Part shown: piece after piece, positions 21,041 to 34,211 of the stretch
Numbering within the stretch: position 1 is the first letter of the stretch
How the letters are laid out: each line of letters starts with the position of its first letter
Program-made: the position numbers and the translations under genes
Origin: Arctopsyche grandis
Lineage: Eukaryota; Arthropoda; Insecta; Trichoptera; Hydropsychidae
Length of the DNA: 64,000 bases
Assembly (NCBI RefSeq): GCF_051622035.1
Contig: NC_135356.1
Span: forward strand, 29,612,290-29,676,289
Direction of reading: 5' to 3'
Notes under the pieces: generated by a model
Told to the model about the DNA's origin: nothing
Seen by the model: only the letters and a program-made list of their open reading frames with translations
Databases searched by the model: none

Positions 21041-24000
21041 CTGAAATTATATAAATCGTACATATATGTGATCGGTTTTTACAAATAGTATATGTATGTA
21101 TATTTAATATAACTTTTATCACTGTTTAAGTGAGTTGTGAAGAGGCGGTAAGAAAGTCACGTTTGGATAGCTAGCTGTCATCGCTTCGATCTGACACAAG
21201 ATTTGGATGTAATTTCTTATGATTTCGTTAATGATTTAAGTCCTCTAGTTTCATGTCGGAGATATTAATGTTAAAGTTCAATGTTAGCTAACCGTATGTC
21301 GGTAAAATATCGAAGCGATTTAAACAGTGGAAGTGGTTCAAAATCAGATCACACATTATTGACAGAAATGTTACTGAACTGACAGAGTGAAGGTAAAAAA
21401 AACCAATGTTTCTTTTTAACACTTGAAATGTTTGTTCCGTCTCTTTCACACTCATTGTAGAATATATAATATACACTACAGGGTGGGTGTAGTCACCACT
21501 GTCAAGAAAGTGTCACTTTTACCGTGATCAATCTTTGATTTTTAGCGTTTTAAATACAATATTGATATCAAACGAAATTATGGATCTAAAATGCGCTACA
21601 GGTGAAATTTCAAATATCAAAATTTGTAATTTTTATCAGTATAAATGGCGTCACATACAATTTTTAAATAACTATTAAGACGGAAAATAATTTCCGAGGA
21701 AGGGTGTAAATAAATTAAAATTGATGAATTAAGTAAAATTAAATATTAATTATATCTCAGTGGAAATTTTCGAAGCGTTTGAATATTAACTATGTTTTTG
21801 GAACGGAACAATATTTTTTTTTTATAAAATAATGTAAATTTTTATTCGATAAGTCGTTTTTAATATTGAATTTAGCTAACCGACGATATTTTCAACAGTT
21901 GTTACTGCTATGTATTGTTATTAAGGGCTATTATTTAGTTTTCAAACTACATAATATAAATGATTATCTTATGTAAATAAATATTTGACAGAATTTTGTA
22001 TTTTATGCATTATAAATAAATAAAATTTCAATAAAGATGAGTAAATGCGGATATAAATTTCAAATAAAATTAAATGCTTTTGTTTTAATTGAATATTCTA
22101 CTTTAGAGTGTGAAGAAATAAGAATATTTTTATGAAAATTTCAAACTTAGTGTATAAAATAGTTTGTAAAAAAATCTATAGATGGCAGTAGTATTTTTTC
22201 TGATAACATTTACGTAATATTTTCTTCAATGACGGTCAACTGTCTAAAGTTGACTTATGATTCGAATTTAAATTTTATATATATAAATCGTTTAAAGATA
22301 ATAATTTAATTAAACTCTCACTTATCATCTCCTCCATGGGCATCGTTCCTCCGTATTCTTTGGGCAGAACACTAGTTTCGATTTGGACATCTTTGAAATT
22401 CGTATACAACTTGACACGTTTCTTTATCTTTTCAGATATTAATGCCATGCCGAAATCGAGCGCGAATTTAATAGTTGGATGCACGTTCATGCCGTGAATC
22501 TCTTTGTGTCTCATCGGTATGGTTTTCTATAAAGGAAAAAAGTGGAATATATTCACGATAGTAAGTGCATGTCAACTAAATAATACATCAAATGTCAACG
22601 AAGCGATCATTGAAGTGGTTCCAGATTATAAATAGTCGTCGACTCATTTACATTTTGGCGACTGGCTAAATTTAGCACATTCACTTTCGCTCCGACGATG
22701 TGAATGACTCAAAAGAAAAATAATATGATACCTCGTTTTGAATGGACCGTATTATGTAACGTGGAATACATATTATCTTAATATTTTATTTATAAAGGTC
22801 AATGTTGCAGTTTTATTTAATATGGTTACTAATATACATATATTCTGTCAGTAGAGGACAGGATTCAAAAAAATATTTCATTGTTCGTATATGAACCTAG
22901 AATTGATAGGTCACACGTTCAAAACGAAAGTTTGTTTATGTCAATAAGCAACATTCACACTTTTATGTGTTTCAGTGACAGAAATTCAAGGTCTCAAAAA
23001 GAAAATAATTATTAAAACTATATATTATATTTGCTATGTCCACCTCTCCGTTTTTGACAATTCTCACGGCTTCTCTAGGTGTGAAAAGAGTCAGATGAGG
23101 GAAGCTGACTCCTCCTCCATCAGCATAATGGACAAAACCCCTCACTTGGTTCTCTTCGTCTTCCATTAGTGTTTCGTAGCAGACGCCATGGATTCGGCAC
23201 ATGTCCTGGTTGGTATACTTGTAGGGGTCGAAAACTCCTAGAAGATTTATTTATTCTACATATAAGTCAATTCTAATCGTAAAAAATAAAAATAAAATCA
23301 AACATTTCAGGAAATTCAGCAGTACACATTTTTGATTTGTATTTATGTTTGACAAATTCATACCACAGTCACTTCCTATGATCAGCGAGTCATACAGGCC
23401 ATAGCAGAGCTTCTCAAGTTTCTCGTTATGTACAAATCTTTTACTTCACAAAGGCATGTTTAAAAAAAATGTGTGTAAATTGCATACTGGCAGAAACATA
23501 CAGTTAGCATTAGGTACATATCCAAAAGACCTTATTGTTCAAAGTAGTATTTTACAGATTGTAATAAATCAGAGGGAACAAGTGAACATATAAATGATAG
23601 CTTTTCATAATTCACTCCAGTTAAATGTCAATATACAAAAAAGTCATATAAACGCAGTCACAAAGACGTAATATCTCATAAAGTAATTTTACAAGGTCCA
23701 AATGAAAATATTGTGTGTGTGACTAAGAACAATTTTGTATTTATAATCGCGCTATGTAAAATTTTTTCTTACTTGTATGATATAATTTTTTTCAGAACAA
23801 TATTTTATATCAATCTGTATTTAGATTGTGTTATTTTTGTGTAGAAAACTTGATTATTATATTCGTATTATTATTGTTCGATTGATTGGTCATTGTTCTG
23901 CAAATTTCATTAAGCTTGGCCTGGAATGAGCCGGGCACTTGAAGCTAATTAAATATTAACATAAGTAAGTTACCCGGTCGGTAAATGATGACTCGTCTTC

Positions 24001-27000
24001 CAATGGAATCCCTGAAGGGACTGGCGAAGCAATATCTGAAATCATGAACAGGTTTAGAACCGGTGAAGTGGAATCATTCAATATACACATATTTTCGTTA
24101 AATTATAATTGTCTATAATTAGAACCAGATATATGCTTCATTTAGGAATGTTAAAGTAAATTACATCCATTACTCGAGAATGTAAATAAATTTTATTATT
24201 TTTAAATAATAAATAAATACACAGGTATTTTAACGTATCTTAACTGATTTTTTTTTGTTTGAAGACATTTTAACGGTTGCTTTCCATTGCTTTCTGGATA
24301 CAACAATTTGCTGGACAGAATTAATGTTTAACGTTGCCAAAATTGCTAAATTCTGACGAAATACGATAAATCTGGGTTTATTATCATCCAAATCTTGCCA
24401 ACAGCTATAGGAATACTTTGCGTACACGTTTGAGTCAAGTAGATTCGGATTGTGTTTCCATATTTTGTAACTTAATGAATATTTTAAAGGTAAACATTCA
24501 CATAGATATTTGTCAGCAGAAAAGTCTCGAGCAATATATTGTATAATATAATATTATAGTTATTTCCAAGTGACTAGCAAATTATCTGACATTAACATAT
24601 GTAGATCATACATATCTAGCATCTAACAATTCTTCTGTCTTAAATTCTTCTGACAACTTGTCTAACAACATATGAGGCTTTTGTTTCCAACAGAATACAA
24701 TCTGTCAGATGATCCTGATTGGAAAGGTCGCTCTTTTTCAAGGTTTTCAAAAATAAAGTAAATAGATTTGTATCCCAATATATCTTAATATCTCTTCTAG
24801 AATCTGTGGTAGCATTTTAGCTACGACAAATTTTGTAGTCAGAGACCCTACCCGAGTTGTAAAGGTCACTGTTTTTCCTTACAATACTTTTTAACAATGA
24901 ATTTTGAGATCAAAACGATATACACATAAAGGCGATGATTAGTTTCTTTGTCAATCGTATATAACAAAATGATATTTTGGTCTACTAAAGATTGTCAGAA
25001 AATAAATTGAATTTTTTTACTTAATTTGCATATCTATCGCCTTTAGAAAATATGATTTGAATACAATTTGGTAACTATCTACTATATTTTGCCAACATCG
25101 CGCCTCTAGCCACGACAAATGTGTGACACTATGACAAATTTCTCCGTGAATGTCCACTTTAATGTCTTTAGTTTTGTATAATATTTCCAATTTTGATTTG
25201 ATACTGACCCAAGTTCGATCAGTTCCAATATGGCCGGTATTTTGAAGTCCAACTGGTTGAAAGCGATGCCGAATGACTGACGCAAAAGTAGGTATCTTTC
25301 GATGGACTCTTGCGCCATCGGAACACTGAATTTTTTCGTCCTCAAAAAGCGCAAAAGGAAGCTGGAATCTGGAAATAGAAGTTGTCTTAGTCGATGTGAC
25401 AGAATTAGAAATGACCGAATGTATTTTTATTTTGTGCAGTGGATAAATAGAATGTGCATTCGTCGAGGAACGTCGTGAAAGTCGGTCAAAAACACTATTA
25501 GGTACGTGTATTATAAACAACCGAAAACCAGTGTTTGAATTGCGAAAGCCCATCCGTATTGATAATATAATGCATATATACATATGTATGTATGTTATAT
25601 AAGTTACATATATGACATGAGCATAATGCAACGACGATAAATTATAAATTTCAACACGATCATTAGCAAGATGGCTTTTGTCACGGGTAATTACTTTTTT
25701 TATTAAGTTTTATTAGTCTAAAACTTTAAGCGAACGTCAAAAACCATACAGATTCTGATGAAAAATAATTTTTTTTTGACATATGTATGTATCTCGTAGA
25801 AATGATTTGCATACATATGTGGTAGTATTATATATTAAATGATGTTTAATAATTAATTAAATTATTATAAATGTATAGGAGAGAGGTCGTGGGTTCAAGT
25901 CCCGGCCAAATACGCTGCTAGCGAGATCTTGTGGTTATTAAAGCACAGACCGTCTGTCTTATGCTAGATTTTTCAAATTTTTCTAGCTTAATTGTTGTGA
26001 TGGATCCAATAAATTGTAAAAAATGTGTAAAAAAGAGTATATTTTTGACATTTAAAATTCGCTAGATAATTAATTATACGCATTTTAAATAAATAAAAAA
26101 TGACAATGAATAGAAAAAATATCTAACTATTGGTGCTAATATGAATTTTTGGCACAACGATACTAGATTTTGAATGAAAGACTTCAAAAGCTAAAAATTT
26201 GTAAAAATTGCGCATTTTTTAAGCGTTCATTGTCATATTCGAATTCAGTAGGTTGAATTTGGTAAATATTGATTAGTCTCCAATCCGGTAATTTATTTTT
26301 TGCTCAGTGCAAACAATATATGAACGATATATTTGAAAGTGGCATAAATCCGCTTTTCGTCAATTCAAGAAATATTTCGCAAAACATTTAAATATAATTT
26401 ATTACGTTTAACAATATTTAAAAATACTAGTGGCTTGTAATACGTTTATTCTGCTTTTCCGAGATTCTGAACAATTTCTGAATTAAGTCAAACAGAATAA
26501 ATACATATTATATGCTCATATATAAATACATATTATTTTGTTCAATGTTATGTAAATAAATAATACAGTAACGTTCGGATGAGCTTAAATAAAAAAAATG
26601 CGGTTATTATAATAACTATTTTTAAATGGTTTATTATAACACTTTTGTATTATTCTGTTACAGTAAGGATTATTAAATTTTACACCGAAGTGGATTTGAT
26701 TCTAATATATTATATGTACATATATGTAACTTCAACATATTGCTTTTCGTACAAGAAAGTGGATTCTATTTGCGTATTTCGTTTATAATGTCACATTTTG
26801 GCTCATATTTACGTACATACATATGTATATACGTAGAGGTATGTATGTAAAAAGCACATAAATATTAAGTAATTTAAATTGAAATATGAATTTAAATTTA
26901 CTATATTGCTATTATGTATAAAACGTACTGGAAAACGGTCCTCATAAATATGGTGATTCTTCTAAGGCCACACTTTGCATATTAAATATAATAAAAAAAT

Positions 27001-27373
27001 ACCATTACGTAAAATTCGATCGGAATTGACAAGGTTTCGACTATGCAGTCTAAATATGAATCAAATTTAAAATATAATTTAGAACTACTGGTTTGGGCAC
27101 TCGCTTAGAAAAAGGGTCACAATTAAATTGGAAAGTTGAAGTAATCAAGTAAGCGTATCGTGTTAATTTTCACTTCCGGTCACACTCACCCATTCTGATG
27201 GCGGCAATTCGAGGATTTTGAATGGCCCATTCTCTGAGGGACTTCAGGGCTTGTTCCCTTCCCACTACAGTCTCTCTAAGCTCCTGCTCGGCGATGATTT
27301 GGACCTCAGGCGAAAGAGGACACACATACTCGTCGGCTTCGGTGATGAAACGTTTCTTGATTCTGGCGGCCAT
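20838..27373 (-). CDS. CRAL-TRIO lipid-binding protein (clavesin / alpha-tocopherol-transfer-protein-like), six exons, complete
   Basis: Members of this Sec14-like family hold a small lipid (retinoid, tocopherol or phosphoinositide) in a hydrophobic pocket and move it between membranes. They act in the cytosol and on endosomal or Golgi membranes. The exons are 27373-27190, 25368-25209, 24035-23974, 23237-23044, 22526-22322 and 21040-20838. All junctions are GT-AG and join in frame, giving about 335 residues, a usual length for the family. The N-terminal CRAL-TRIO-N part includes [20 protein letters not shown]. The lipid pocket runs from about residue 95 to 265, with [49 protein letters not shown] and LPKEYGG. 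The end GNFRKLEVD suits insect members. An in-frame TGA six bases before the ATG supports the start. Which lipid it binds cannot be read from the sequence. No paralogue lies nearby. Confidence 0.9.
22322..22526 (-). CDS. CRAL-TRIO gene, coding exon 5
   Basis: Acceptor cctttatag|AAAACC. The product begins [20 protein letters not shown] and includes [15 protein letters not shown] and [15 protein letters not shown]. It ends in phase 1 at donor ATAA|gtgaga. The basic residues here correspond to the lipid- or membrane-contacting face in the family. Confidence 0.9.
23044..23237 (-). CDS. CRAL-TRIO gene, coding exon 4
   Basis: Acceptor aaatcttctag|GAGTTTTC. The product begins [20 protein letters not shown] and runs through [20 protein letters not shown] to VKNGE, phase 0, donor GAG|gtggac. 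This is the core of the lipid pocket. Confidence 0.9.
23974..24035 (-). CDS. CRAL-TRIO gene, coding exon 3 (62 bp)
   Basis: Acceptor gttcatgatttcag|ATATTGC and donor CCGG|gtaact bound a small exon encoding [20 protein letters not shown], which starts the lipid-binding domain. It is too short for an ORF scan and was found by splice phase and family match. Confidence 0.88.
25209..25368 (-). CDS. CRAL-TRIO gene, coding exon 2
   Basis: Acceptor ttctatttccag|ATTCC completes an Asp codon with exon 1 and gives [20 protein letters not shown]. The exon ends AILELIELG in phase 2 at donor CTTGG|gtcagt. Confidence 0.9.
25880..26020 (+). mobile_element. tRNA-derived SINE fragment inside CRAL-TRIO intron 1
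   Basis: 'gtgggttcaagtcccggcca' carries a perfect polymerase III B box. The downstream body 'gctagatttttcaaattttt' and 'aattgttgtgatggatccaa' is like a diverged SINE tail. The A-box half is missing or unrecognisable. Confidence 0.5.
27190..27373 (-). CDS. CRAL-TRIO gene, coding exon 1
   Basis: It opens [20 protein letters not shown] and ends ...NPRIAAIRM plus one base (phase 1) at donor ATGG|gtgagt. It carries the charged helix and start of the CRAL-TRIO-N region. Confidence 0.9.
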
Positions 27374-27579
27374 CTCTCACAAACTGGAACAAAGATGGCG
27401 GCCATCTTAACGAAACGTAACAACAGAGACGCTTTCGCAAACACAAATGCAAGGAAACAATCGCAAACAAACACATTTAATATATATATAATAAAATCAG
27501 AATGCAGATCTTTTCCGCGTTGCAAAACAGATTAGCGAAAATGGAACGATGATCTTTCGCGGTCGCAGATCACGATGTA

Positions 27580-27614
<35 letters not shown>

Positions 27615-28372
27615 GAAATGGTTTAAATTTGAATACGCAATTATATCTAAGGACAGTTGAAATTTCGACAGGAGTCTGTATAATGTGTATGTAATGAGCC
27701 GTGTTACAACTACCGTTGTTGATTCGATGACAGTGACCTACTGGGGCTACGTGTTATTCAACTGCCGGAACACTCACCTCAAAACGCATGGACACCGTGT
27801 TTCAAAACTAACGACTTGTTTAAATACTAAATATGATGCTGTGAATCAATGTCTAAGTGATGCTTTTTGTTTTGAACCGTTTCAAATTCGCTTCGATCGC
27901 GTTTTAAGCATAACTTTTGGAGTGCAGTCAAAGAAGTATGACGTCAAATTGTCAATGTGAGAAGTTTTTAAGTAGTATTTTTAAAGATAACTAATAATAG
28001 TTATAAAGTAAAGAAGTTAAATTATAGTGTGATGATTTTTGCAAGAAAAAAAATCGACAATGATGATGATCGACGATAGTTTTGGAGCACGGTGTGGAGG
28101 CGAGCACGCGGTGACCCACATATTATATACAAGAGTGAAAGTGCTTCGCGGATAAGTCTTTCGGCGGTCAAAGATATTGCATCAGAGCTGAGACGAGTTA
28201 TGTCATACGAACAGCCTGCAAGGAAAGGTTATGCAACTTGCACATTGAGCAATGCATTGTAAACGCGCGCATTATTGCCGCATGCAACTATCATACAACA
28301 CTTACCGGAAAGTGGCGCACGTCCTACACTTCCTTCTGAAAATTAAATTCAATTTTAATACACATATTATTG

Positions 28373-28376
<4 letters not shown>
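27374..28376. other. Region upstream of the CRAL-TRIO gene (promoter side)
   Basis: It likely holds the 5' untranslated sequence and promoter. A (TG)n run lies at 27594-27612. Plus-strand frames at 27685-27960 (91 codons) and the GC-richer patch at 28060-28330 are not recognisable. No TATA box can be assigned with confidence because TA-rich sequence is everywhere. Confidence 0.4.

Positions 28377-28448
<72 letters not shown>
28377..28448. repeat. (TA)n microsatellite
   Basis: Uninterrupted TA dinucleotides. Confidence 0.95.
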
Positions 28449-28450
<2 letters not shown>

Positions 28451-28644
28451 CGTGATCATATAGTTTAATGAAACATGTCTCATTTTCGAATGGTAGGAAG
28501 AAGAAGACAAGTATGCTTTTTCAGAATGTTCAAGTTTTGTATGTTGTCACGAAATAGTATGCTAAATTAGGTGTTTCTTATTGAAAATTTTGGATTGTCA
28601 TTATAGATAAACAAACGAATATAAGCTAAACAAATAAATATAGT

Positions 28645-29250
28645 AGTAGACTAGCCGAATAGCCCGGCGTTGCTCAGATGGGTTGATGTTGGAATAGTTG
28701 GAAACTTCTACATTGAAAACTGTACGATCGTAGTAAGAGTGTCATTGATTTGGTGGTTTAGAATTAAAACTGTAAATTTCCAAATTAGATAAAGAAACAA
28801 ACATTCATCTTTCTACGTCTGGTAATCTAGCCGATTTGCCCGGCGTTGCTTGGGCGCGTGAAAGTTGGAATAGGGAAAATTTTACTTTAAAAAGTGTACG
28901 GTCGTAGTAATAGTGTTATTAATTTGGTGGTTTTAAGTTGAAAAATGAAAACTTTCATAGCAGATAAACAAACAAGCATTCGTATTTATAAGTATGGTAG
29001 ACTAGCCGAATTGCCCGGCGTTGCTCAGACGGGTGAAAGTTGGATAAGAAGGAAAATTTCAAGTTAAAAACTGTACAGTGTTATTAATTTGTTGGATTAA
29101 AATTGAAAACTGTAGATTTACATGATGTAATAAATAAAAAATATTCATCTTTATATATTCAGTAAGGTAATAGAATTGCTTGGCGTTTCTCAGGCGGGAG
29201 AAAATTGAAAAATAGTAAGAAGATGTGGTTAAAAGGAATAAAATTAATTG
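28645..29250 (-). mobile_element. Head-to-tail concatemer of short Helitron-like elements
   Basis: On the minus strand each unit starts near ACTTATAAATACGAATGCTT and GTTTG and ends in CAACGCCGGGCAATTCGG then CTAGT. CTAG/GCCG boundaries lie at 28651, 28827, 29002 and (decayed) about 29171, so the period is about 175 bp. Units differ by many substitutions. At the junctions the CTAGT end of one unit runs straight into the start of the next. A lone relative lies at 36290-36400. Confidence 0.7.
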
Positions 29251-31440
29251 ACAACTGTATAGGATAGTAAGGATATAAAATTTATATCTTTATTATTTAA
29301 TAATATATGTAGATAAATATGAATATAGTAAAGAATAAATAAATAAAGAAACCTTAATTTTTATATAGTAGACGAATACATTAGGAAGAATCAAAGAAAA
29401 AAAAAAGTTGGACTTTCGTTTGAGTTATGATTTTAGGCAAATTTTCCGTTTCCTTTCTGTATATTTGTTGTCTCTTTAGTCAAAAATAATATTCTTATTT
29501 GATTTCAAAAATCATTCTATATCTATGTATCTATTTAAAGCCTATTTGTATGAGTAAGTGCAACGATGTATTGATTAGTTATTTGGCAAAATGGAAAATA
29601 GTTTTTATAAATATTAAGTATTTATGATTTGCAGAATATATTTATGATTTCTTATGGTTAAGCGTAGGACTGAGATACTCTAGCTATGTAAGAAGAATGT
29701 TGAAAACAAAACGTTTAACTGAGGTTCAATCCATAACTGAATGTTTTTTATATACGAAAAGCAAGAATAGAATGATAAAGCTTTCATCTAAAATTATTGT
29801 TTTAATTAAGATGACTTTTTATAATTTTTAATAAAATATTAACGATTTTAATTCAGTGAAACATTGAAAAATATGAAAGTCTTTGAAAAATTCCCTTGAA
29901 ATTTTAATACAAACAGTACAAACTCAAGCTTAAAACATTTTGTGAATATATTTTCGTTTACGTCGGATTTATTTTTTAAGTCGGATGCTCATCAAACATA
30001 TTTTCACATTTAACGAAAACACACCATTCGGATTTTGATATTACCAAGCGAAATAAATTAAACTGTCACAAAAAAGACATTGAGAAACGCCTTTATTTGT
30101 CATGCCTAATTCCCAAGAGGAAAAAGGTCGTCAAGTTTGCAAATACAAACACACTTTACACGACCAACATTGTATGTATATGTTCATACATATGTTGTCA
30201 TAGCTTAGGGCAAGAAAAATAGTATTGACATTGAATCTTCAGATCGTGTTAATTTAATCATTATCGACGACGAAGAAAGACCAAACCCAATTCAAATGAA
30301 AAACACGGCACACATAACCGGTATAGACAGTAATTAACCGAAATTGTGCAACATTGTCAAAATGAGGTATGCGAAAAAAACCGACCGGTCTTAATGTGTC
30401 CATTTTTACGTAAGCATTGTGCAATATGTGCAATTTTGTCTTACTTTTGGATAGCTAGATAATTACCGGTATGTGAAGATACAAAATTTAATGACTTTTT
30501 CATAATTATCATGATGAGTATGTACAAATATATATGTATATATAATATATGTATATAATTTGATATGAGGAAAATGAAAGTGGGATCAATTTAACTATTT
30601 TCCAATCGAAAGAAGAGTTATATGTATGTATGTATATGCTTATGTATGTCGCCATCGTGAAATGGAAACACAGAAAAAAAAATAAGTGTGTCAAAATTAT
30701 GTATGCGAATATATTGTTTTCGTTTGTATTATGAAATTCTTGACCCGATAACACGTTTTCGACCCTAAATATGGATGAGGAAATGATGATTTGAATCATG
30801 AGAGGATTTCTTGTAGTGATTTTAACCTTTTTAGAACGAGTTTTGTGAATATAATAATGAATTAATCAAGATTGAAAAATATGCTTTTAGGATTGTATGT
30901 GATGTTTTTTTTTAAACATAAAGTAAAAAAATAAAAATAAATGAATACATTTTTAACTAAAGAGATTTAAGTAAAAGTGAAGTATTTTAAAAATTTTGAC
31001 TCATTTATATTAAATTAAATTAATTCATTAGAATTTTTTTCATATAAAAACAAAATAAAGCTCGTGACTCGTTTATATAATTTAATCATTTTTGATTTCC
31101 AAATTAAAAAAAAGCTCCAATTGTAATAAAAAATGCATTGAATTAAGTACAATTAGCTCATAGTATAGACTTGTATATAATATTACAAGCTAATTACTAA
31201 TTAAAATATGAAAATAATAATGACAGTTAATTATAATAATACAAAAAAGGGTTGTCATTTAAAAAAATAAAAGTAAACTTTCAATAGAATCAGTGAGAAT
31301 TTAACTTAAAATTTCACACAATATTTTACTGAATGAATAATATTTCATAAATCCATGTATGATTCGCAGTAAAAGGAAAACTTTTTTAATCGCCCTTTAT
31401 ATTGTATCACGTTAACCGCCCTTTTAAGTCATCGTTTTAA
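29251..31440. other. AT-rich intergenic DNA, nothing recognised
   Basis: No gene-like frame is visible. Short TATGTATGTATGTATA repeats lie near 30530-30650. The frame at 30799-30509 (minus) is simple-repeat residues. Confidence 0.45.
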
Positions 31441-31960
31441 AAATTGAACACAACCAGACCTAGAACGGTTCCTAAAGACAACATCAAATCACAATTTCCG
31501 CGAATTTACCAGGTTTACAAGGGAGGATACGACACGGAAGGGTCGAAAATGCGGTTCACTTTTCGACACGAGATGGTACACGAAAACGGAAACTGCATCG
31601 CGATTATCACTAGAATATTATGGCCAACCTTGGAGTCGAGTGCACTTGTCTTGTAGCAATGTCAACGTGAGAATGGAGCAAGCAAGTATGCAGTTTTCCC
31701 AGCAAGTGAGCCAGAAACGAGCTGTGGAAAGTGGTGGTGGATGTTGACTTTGTCGCGGTGGTTCTGAGACTGTACATCAGTGCCGTTGTGGTTCTGGTAT
31801 ATATATACACACACATATATATATATATATGTATGCAATATGCAGATATGGTCCCCACCTCGGATGATACAAATGCCCCACCAACTGTGACATTATCATA
31901 ACGACCATTGTTCAACGGCCGAACCCCCCCGAAAATGCTTCACTTAAGCACGTGCTCGTA
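31441..31960. other. GC-richer patch, unidentified
   Basis: A plus-strand frame at 31444-31656 (from Asn in AACACAACC; phrases KSQFPRIYQVYKGGYDTEGS and FRHEMVHENGNC) has mixed composition, followed by 31660-31920 with balanced bases. I recognise neither. It could be an exon, a promoter or an old repeat. Confidence 0.25.
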
Positions 31961-32135
31961 TCACATAATACCCATTTATAATTGTAACCAAATTTCATTT
32001 GATTTTTCACTTGCGATGTAATACTAATGCGTAATACATGTGCTGTGACTGCTTGTGCCTACCGCTGAAACGTTTCGTTGGAGGGCTGAATACATTACAC
32101 GGACCCTTCATCTCACTTTCAGAGTCAAAAAACGC

Positions 32136-32700
<565 letters not shown>

Positions 32701-33102
32701 AGGGCTGGACAGCAGCGCCTTGTCCATACAAACGTACTATACTTCTCCCTTCCTCAATTATGGCACTAGAGAAATTATTTTTTAATATGCTATGCATATC
32801 TACCATTGGGGTGCATCTATCGTTTTATTTTTTTGATTAATTATTTTTTATAGGAGCTAGGAGCCGCCAAACATCTATAAAATCGCCTCTTTTTTACACC
32901 CACGAAACGAGTCCAGCGTGCTTATTTAACGGTCGATTTAAAAAAAAAATACGCCAATAGATGCACAGAAAGTATCTTTCTCATATCGATGATGAAATTT
33001 TTTTAAAAATTGGTCCAGTTTTGGAGAAGAAAATAGGAGAATACAAAACCTCGATTTTGTAAGTTTAAAATACGTTTTATCTGGTCGAAGCGCAACTGTC
33101 GC

Positions 33103-33192
33103 ATTCACTCAATATATATATTGATATATATTGTCGTATTCACTCAATATATATATTGATATATATTGTCGTATTCACTCAATATATATATC
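33103..33192. repeat. Tandem triplication of a 46-bp AT-rich unit
   Basis: The phrase GTCGCATTC or GTCGTATTC followed by ACTCAATATATATATTGATA occurs three times in a row. The third copy is cut short at 'atatatatcgaag'. Confidence 0.85.
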
Positions 33193-33234
33193 GAAGAAAG
33201 GAACGGTAACAAAATTAAGGTTCGGGTGTACAGC

Positions 33235-33480
33235 CCTCGTAAGTATTAATTTGAAACTGGAACATTCACTTATCGCAACGCATCGAGAAACGGGAACGGG
33301 AACGGTAATAGCATGCGTTGTTGTACGATGGAACAATGGAACTTTCAGGATTTATTGTATGCATGTCCAGGAAGCTTACTGTGAAAAAAATCGGCCAAAA
33401 ACAGGAATGGAAACGGGAATAACGGGAATGAGTGGCATTGCAACGCAATAATTTCAAATGTTTTCGCGTCGCGACATGTG
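33235..33480 (+). repeat. Dispersed GGAACG-rich repeat, copy 1 (Helitron-related)
   Basis: It runs 'gaaactggaacattcactta', 'gcatcgagaaacgggaacgg', 'atggaactttcaggatttat', 'gcatgtccaggaagcttact' and on to 'gcaacgcaataatttcaaat'. A close copy lies at 43065-43290. The inner phrases are shared with the Helitron at 45548-45944, so it looks like a rearranged internal Helitron piece. Confidence 0.65.
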
Positions 33481-33497
33481 TTATTAAAGATTAAAAC

Positions 33498-34211
33498 GTG
33501 TCAAATATTTTAAGTTTTTTTTTCTGTAATATGACGGTTATAATATTAATATTGGTAATTGGTGATTGCTTCAAGAATTCCATTTACCTCTTATTTTCCG
33601 ATGATATGAACATTCTCAAAACTATTGAGTCGATTACGAATATGTCATTTTTACAAGAAGATCTAGACAGACTTACTGACTATTGCCTATGTAATAAATT
33701 AGATCTTAATGTTTCCAAGTGTGCCATAATGACTTTCTCGCGTAAAAAAAACGTTCTTAATTCTGTCTACTATCTAAACAATCAAATTATTCCACGAGTT
33801 GATTCTTTTAAAGATTTAGGTGTTATACACGATTCTAGAATGCTTTTTGATATGCATGTTGATCAAATCGCTGCAAAGGCAGCTAAAGCATTAGGTTTTA
33901 TTATCCGATGCTCTAAGGAATTTAGATCAATTAAAACCATCAAAATTTTATACTGTGCACTAGTTAGAAGCCATCTTGAGTATGCCTTCCCTTGGAACCA
34001 TCATTACGTTATTTATATTGATCGTATTGAAGCTATTCAAAAACGTTTTCTTAGGTATATAAACTCTTATATCGTCAGAGTGTGCAATGTTTACAATGGC
34101 TTAGATGAGAATATTGACTTATTTCATGATAGTTCAATACTATTAGGAACTTATTTGCAAGATTGTTTTTTTTTAACCCGTTCTTTTTTTTGTTTTGTTT
34201 TTTTACCTTAA
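33498..34211 (+). pseudogene. 5'-truncated Jockey/CR1-like reverse transcriptase
   Basis: One open frame of 237 codons covers the reverse transcriptase catalytic motif in altered form (LFSDDMNIL for the usual YADD, near 33592-33618). It continues through DLDRLTDYCLCNKLDLNVSK, FKDLGVIHDSRMLFDMHVDQ, KILYCALVRSHLEYAFPW and IEAIQKRFLRYIN, the usual order in this class. The endonuclease and N-terminal half of the transcriptase are absent. The last about 40 residues run into T-rich 3' sequence. It is a relic, although the remaining frame is unbroken. Confidence 0.75.

Noticed and set aside
25017..25631. 204-codon minus-strand frame overlapping CRAL-TRIO exon 2
   Set aside because: It is in another frame; the real exon (25368-25209) is set by family match and splice sites.
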